NCBI GenBank assembly: GCA_046292465.1
Contig: JBKBRB010000008.1
Span: 1-64,000 of the forward strand
DNA: 64,000 bases
Direction: 5' to 3'
Origin: JANWWM01 sp046292465
Lineage (GTDB): Bacteria; Bacteroidota; Chlorobiia; Chlorobiales; Thermochlorobacteraceae
The translations under genes and the position numbers were made by a program. Numbering within the stretch: position 1 is the stretch's first letter; every line of letters starts with the position of its first letter. Positions 61,935-64,000 of this stretch are shown here, piece by piece. Under the pieces are notes generated by a model. The model saw nothing but the letters and a program-made list of their open reading frames with translations. It ran no database searches and was not told the DNA's origin.

Positions 61935-62229
61935 GCGCGCTCTCAAGGAAAAATCAGGAACGCTCTATGTTTCTGTTTATCTTCAACCCAAAGCCTCCAA
62001 GACGGAATTTGCAGGCATGCATGGCGATGCGCTAAAAGTGCGCGTCGCCGCCCCTGCAGTTGAAAACGCCGCCAACGAAGCCTGCCTTGAATTTTTCTCA
62101 AAGGTCGCGCATATTCCAAAAAGCAACGTCATGCTTCATTCAGGTAAAACCTCGCGCAATAAAGTCATTGCGCTTGAAGGGATTTCCACAGAACAATTTC
62201 TTCAAAACTTCGCAACACATGCGCGTTAG
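61888..62229 (+). CDS. DUF167/YggU-family protein
   Basis: 113 aa containing the YggU core: YVSVYLQPKASKTEFAGMHG, LKVRVAAPAVENAANEACLE and the SGKTSRNKVIALEG end. Conserved, small, of unknown function. It overlaps the pseudoprotease gene by 47 bases if ATG 61888 is the start; a later start would shorten this. Its stop overlaps the lpxK stop on the other strand. Confidence 0.85.
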   Translation: MQAKSLNATESDKAIKRALKEKSGTLYVSVYLQPKASKTEFAGMHGDALKVRVAAPAVENAANEACLEFFSKVAHIPKSNVMLHSGKTSRNKVIALEGISTEQFLQNFATHAR

Positions 62230-63287
62230 TTAGTTTGTCTGATAACCTCACTCAACGCCGATTTCAACTCTGCTTCTCCCTCAAAAACTTCAAAAGCAAT
62301 TTCCAAGTAAAAGCACGCGGTATTTTTCAGGCGATTGAAAAGGGCGTCGCTGGCTTTCAAGCGATAGTAATCTTTTTCAGTTGTAACGACAATGTTAATG
62401 CCGTGTCGCACAACTTCAGAGAGAATAAAGTCGATATCAGATTCGGTGTAGATGTGGTGGTCTGGAAAGTGCTTTTGATGCTCGACGATAAGCCCTGCAT
62501 ATTGGAGCGTTTCCATGAAACTCTGACTATCGCCGATGCCTGAAAACGCGAATGCCCAAGTCCAAAGAAAGGCTTGTTTGCCAAGCGGTAAGATTTCTCC
62601 CGAAAAGAAACTTCGCAAACCAACAATTTTAATGCGCGATTTGATGATGGGTTTTCCAAACGGCAGAAGCGTTTTTTCGAGTGAGGGCATATCGGTGTAG
62701 CGGGTTACTTTTGAGAGCAAAATCATGTCGGCGCGATGAATGCCGCTAATAGGTTCGCGCAAGCGTCCAAGCGGCAGGAGTGTGTCGTGTGCAGGATTTT
62801 GTTCGGCGTGAATGACAAGTAAGTTGAGGTTGCGAGCCATCGAGCGATGTTGAAACCCATCGTCAAGCAAAATCACATCGGGAAGGCGAGCGGCAAAATG
62901 TTCCAAGAGAAACTTCACGCCGTCGGCACGTTTTTCGGCGACAATGACAATAGCGGTCGGATTGCGCCGTGCAAGCATAAGCGGCTCATCGCCCGATTCA
63001 TTGGCACTGACGCGCACCAATGCGCCATCACAAACGAGAATGACCCCTTTGGACTTACGCCCATAGCCACGCGAGATAATCGCAACGCGCTTGCCTTCAC
63101 AGTGATAGTGTTTGACAATCCAATCGACGAACGGTGTTTTCCCCGCACCGCCCACTGTCAGGTTGCCAACAGAGACAACAGGAATCGGCGATTGAAATGA
63201 TTTGAAAATGCCTTTATCGAAGAGCCAATTGCGAAGCGCGATAACCGCGCCGTAGAGAAGAGAAGCAAGATAGCGATGCAGTTTCAA
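62226..63287 (-). CDS. lpxK: Tetraacyldisaccharide 4'-kinase
   Basis: Inner-membrane kinase that phosphorylates the lipid A precursor at the 4' position. 353 aa with an N-terminal membrane helix, Walker A SVGNLTVGGAGKTPFVDWIV, RGYGRK, and VILLDDGFQHRSMARNLN with the catalytic Asp. Start ATG 63287 overlaps the stop of the acyltransferase gene as ATGA. Together with lptD it shows an LPS-bearing outer membrane. Confidence 0.95.
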   Translation of the reverse strand: MKLHRYLASLLYGAVIALRNWLFDKGIFKSFQSPIPVVSVGNLTVGGAGKTPFVDWIVKHYHCEGKRVAIISRGYGRKSKGVILVCDGALVRVSANESGDEPLMLARRNPTAIVIVAEKRADGVKFLLEHFAARLPDVILLDDGFQHRSMARNLNLLVIHAEQNPAHDTLLPLGRLREPISGIHRADMILLSKVTRYTDMPSLEKTLLPFGKPIIKSRIKIVGLRSFFSGEILPLGKQAFLWTWAFAFSGIGDSQSFMETLQYAGLIVEHQKHFPDHHIYTESDIDFILSEVVRHGINIVVTTEKDYYRLKASDALFNRLKNTACFYLEIAFEVFEGEAELKSALSEVIRQTN

Positions 63288-63895
63288 GTTCGTTGAAAAG
63301 TTGCAGTGAGCGAATCGGTGAAGACTTTTAAGGCTTCTTCTGTTTCAAACTTCGGCACGTCAATGCGCGTCAAATCGATATGCACAGCTGAAAACGGCTT
63401 CGGAATCTCGAACTTATCCCAACTTTTTTCCAAGCGCCATGCGCGCTCAAAGTGAATATCGGCGAAAAGAATCGGTGTTTGCGTTTCAGAGGCAATTCTG
63501 ACCGAGCCATATTTGAAGACATGGCGCGCCCCGCGCGGTCCGTCAGGCGTAATGGCAATTGCATCACCAGCTTGCAAGCGTGCGGTCATCTCTGCTTTAA
63601 CGTCCTCTTTGCCACGTGAACTCGAGCCGCGAATCAGCCCAAAATGCATCATCTCGAGTGCGTTTGCAAGCAGAGATCCGTCTTTGGAAAGGCTCACAAC
63701 GGCGTAGCACTTCTTAGGGCGCACCAGCGACTTTGCTAACAGCCAGCCGACAAGCATTTTCCCGTGCCAAAACGCAACAATCAGGTTTTTCCGCTCGTGC
63801 ATTTCTCCGCGCACATCCTTGCGAAGCGTTAGATACAAAAGCCAAATCAAAAGTGGAAGAAGCGTTTTACTCAAAAGAATTTTCAAGGCAGTCAA
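63284..63895 (-). CDS. DUF374 lysophospholipid acyltransferase-like protein
   Basis: 203 aa with an N-terminal hydrophobic helix and the DUF374 motifs FWHGKML, SLSKDGSLLANALE, RGSSSRGKEDV and ITPDGPRGARHVFKYGSV. Members resemble lipid A (LpxL) acyltransferases, with a HxxxxD-like catalytic pair replaced by the WHGK region. Coupled by ATGA to lpxK, which supports a role in lipid A or envelope lipid acylation. Its promoter should lie in the last 105 bases of the window. Confidence 0.87.
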   Translation of the reverse strand: MTALKILLSKTLLPLLIWLLYLTLRKDVRGEMHERKNLIVAFWHGKMLVGWLLAKSLVRPKKCYAVVSLSKDGSLLANALEMMHFGLIRGSSSRGKEDVKAEMTARLQAGDAIAITPDGPRGARHVFKYGSVRIASETQTPILFADIHFERAWRLEKSWDKFEIPKPFSAVHIDLTRIDVPKFETEEALKVFTDSLTATFQRT

Positions 63896-64000
63896 ACTTT
63901 ATGAAGTGCTGTAATGTTAAGTTGATGCATGTAGTTATGAAAACTGGAAAAACCGCACTGAATATACAGCGTATTAGGTTTTTCGATAGAGAATGCGTAA

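Overview
The window is a gene-dense, ordinary-looking chromosomal segment from a diderm, aerobically respiring bacterium of the Bacteroidota/Chlorobiota (FCB) group. Four lines of evidence support this. A secreted amylase ends in a type IX secretion sorting domain of the YPNPFNP type. Bacillithiol synthesis (bshA) is present. LPS genes (lptD, lpxK) and many SpI/SpII-exported proteins show an outer membrane. Genes start with recognisable GGAGG-type ribosome sites, and candidate promoters look sigma70-like (TTGNNN-17-TATGNN). I lean towards the Chlorobiota/Ignavibacteria side, but nothing here fixes the genus; no photosynthesis gene is in the window.

Layout. 0-5.7 kb: a dipeptide/oligopeptide ABC permease (-), then glycerate 2-kinase, an oligopeptide-binding lipoprotein and an EamA exporter (+). 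5.8-25.9 kb is almost entirely minus strand. It holds citrate synthase; a cbb3 oxidase block (ccoS-N-O-P-I plus a TauE-like membrane protein, with a half-size GDT1 transporter on the opposite strand); a secreted GH13 amylase; a HIT protein and a coiled-coil nuclease-like protein; bshA-thiS-thiO; a secreted unknown; purQ; a fused E1 alpha/beta 2-oxoacid dehydrogenase; and a serine hydrolase translationally coupled to an AraC regulator. 25.9-29.5 kb: a divergent aldehyde/alcohol module (aldB, iron-type ADH, DUF779) next to the AraC gene, with three 21-bp-phased direct repeats between them. 29.5-38.9 kb (-): radical SAM protein, SpoU methylase, Rpn/DUF2887 nuclease-like protein, two large putative outer-membrane barrels flanking a clpB that stops after its first ATPase module, a TPR protein and a HIT hydrolase. 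39.0-43.7 kb (+): tRNA-Val and gltB. 43.7-45.5 kb (-): a small metal-handling cluster of four genes, including a 58-residue exported peptide with 12 cysteines. 45.6-50.8 kb (+): an M1 peptidase lipoprotein and lptD. 50.8-55.3 kb (-): TPR protein, hemC, a Fur-family regulator and an amino-acid permease. 55.6-62.2 kb (+): VWA lipoprotein, a second lipoprotein, a secreted unknown, prfB with a classical programmed +1 frameshift, a class II aldolase with a cysteine tail, gatC, a pseudoprotease fused to MORN/YwqK repeats, and DUF167. 62.2-63.9 kb (-): lpxK and a DUF374 acyltransferase.

Most of the content is housekeeping: respiration, cofactor, purine and haem synthesis, translation and envelope biogenesis. 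I do not see a CRISPR array, prophage, transposase or defence island. The most unusual items are the truncated ClpB, the 12-Cys peptide with its metal-linked neighbours, the dead protease-MORN fusion, the mono-haem CcoP with an HMA-less CcoI, and the phased operator repeats of the aldehyde dehydrogenase operon.
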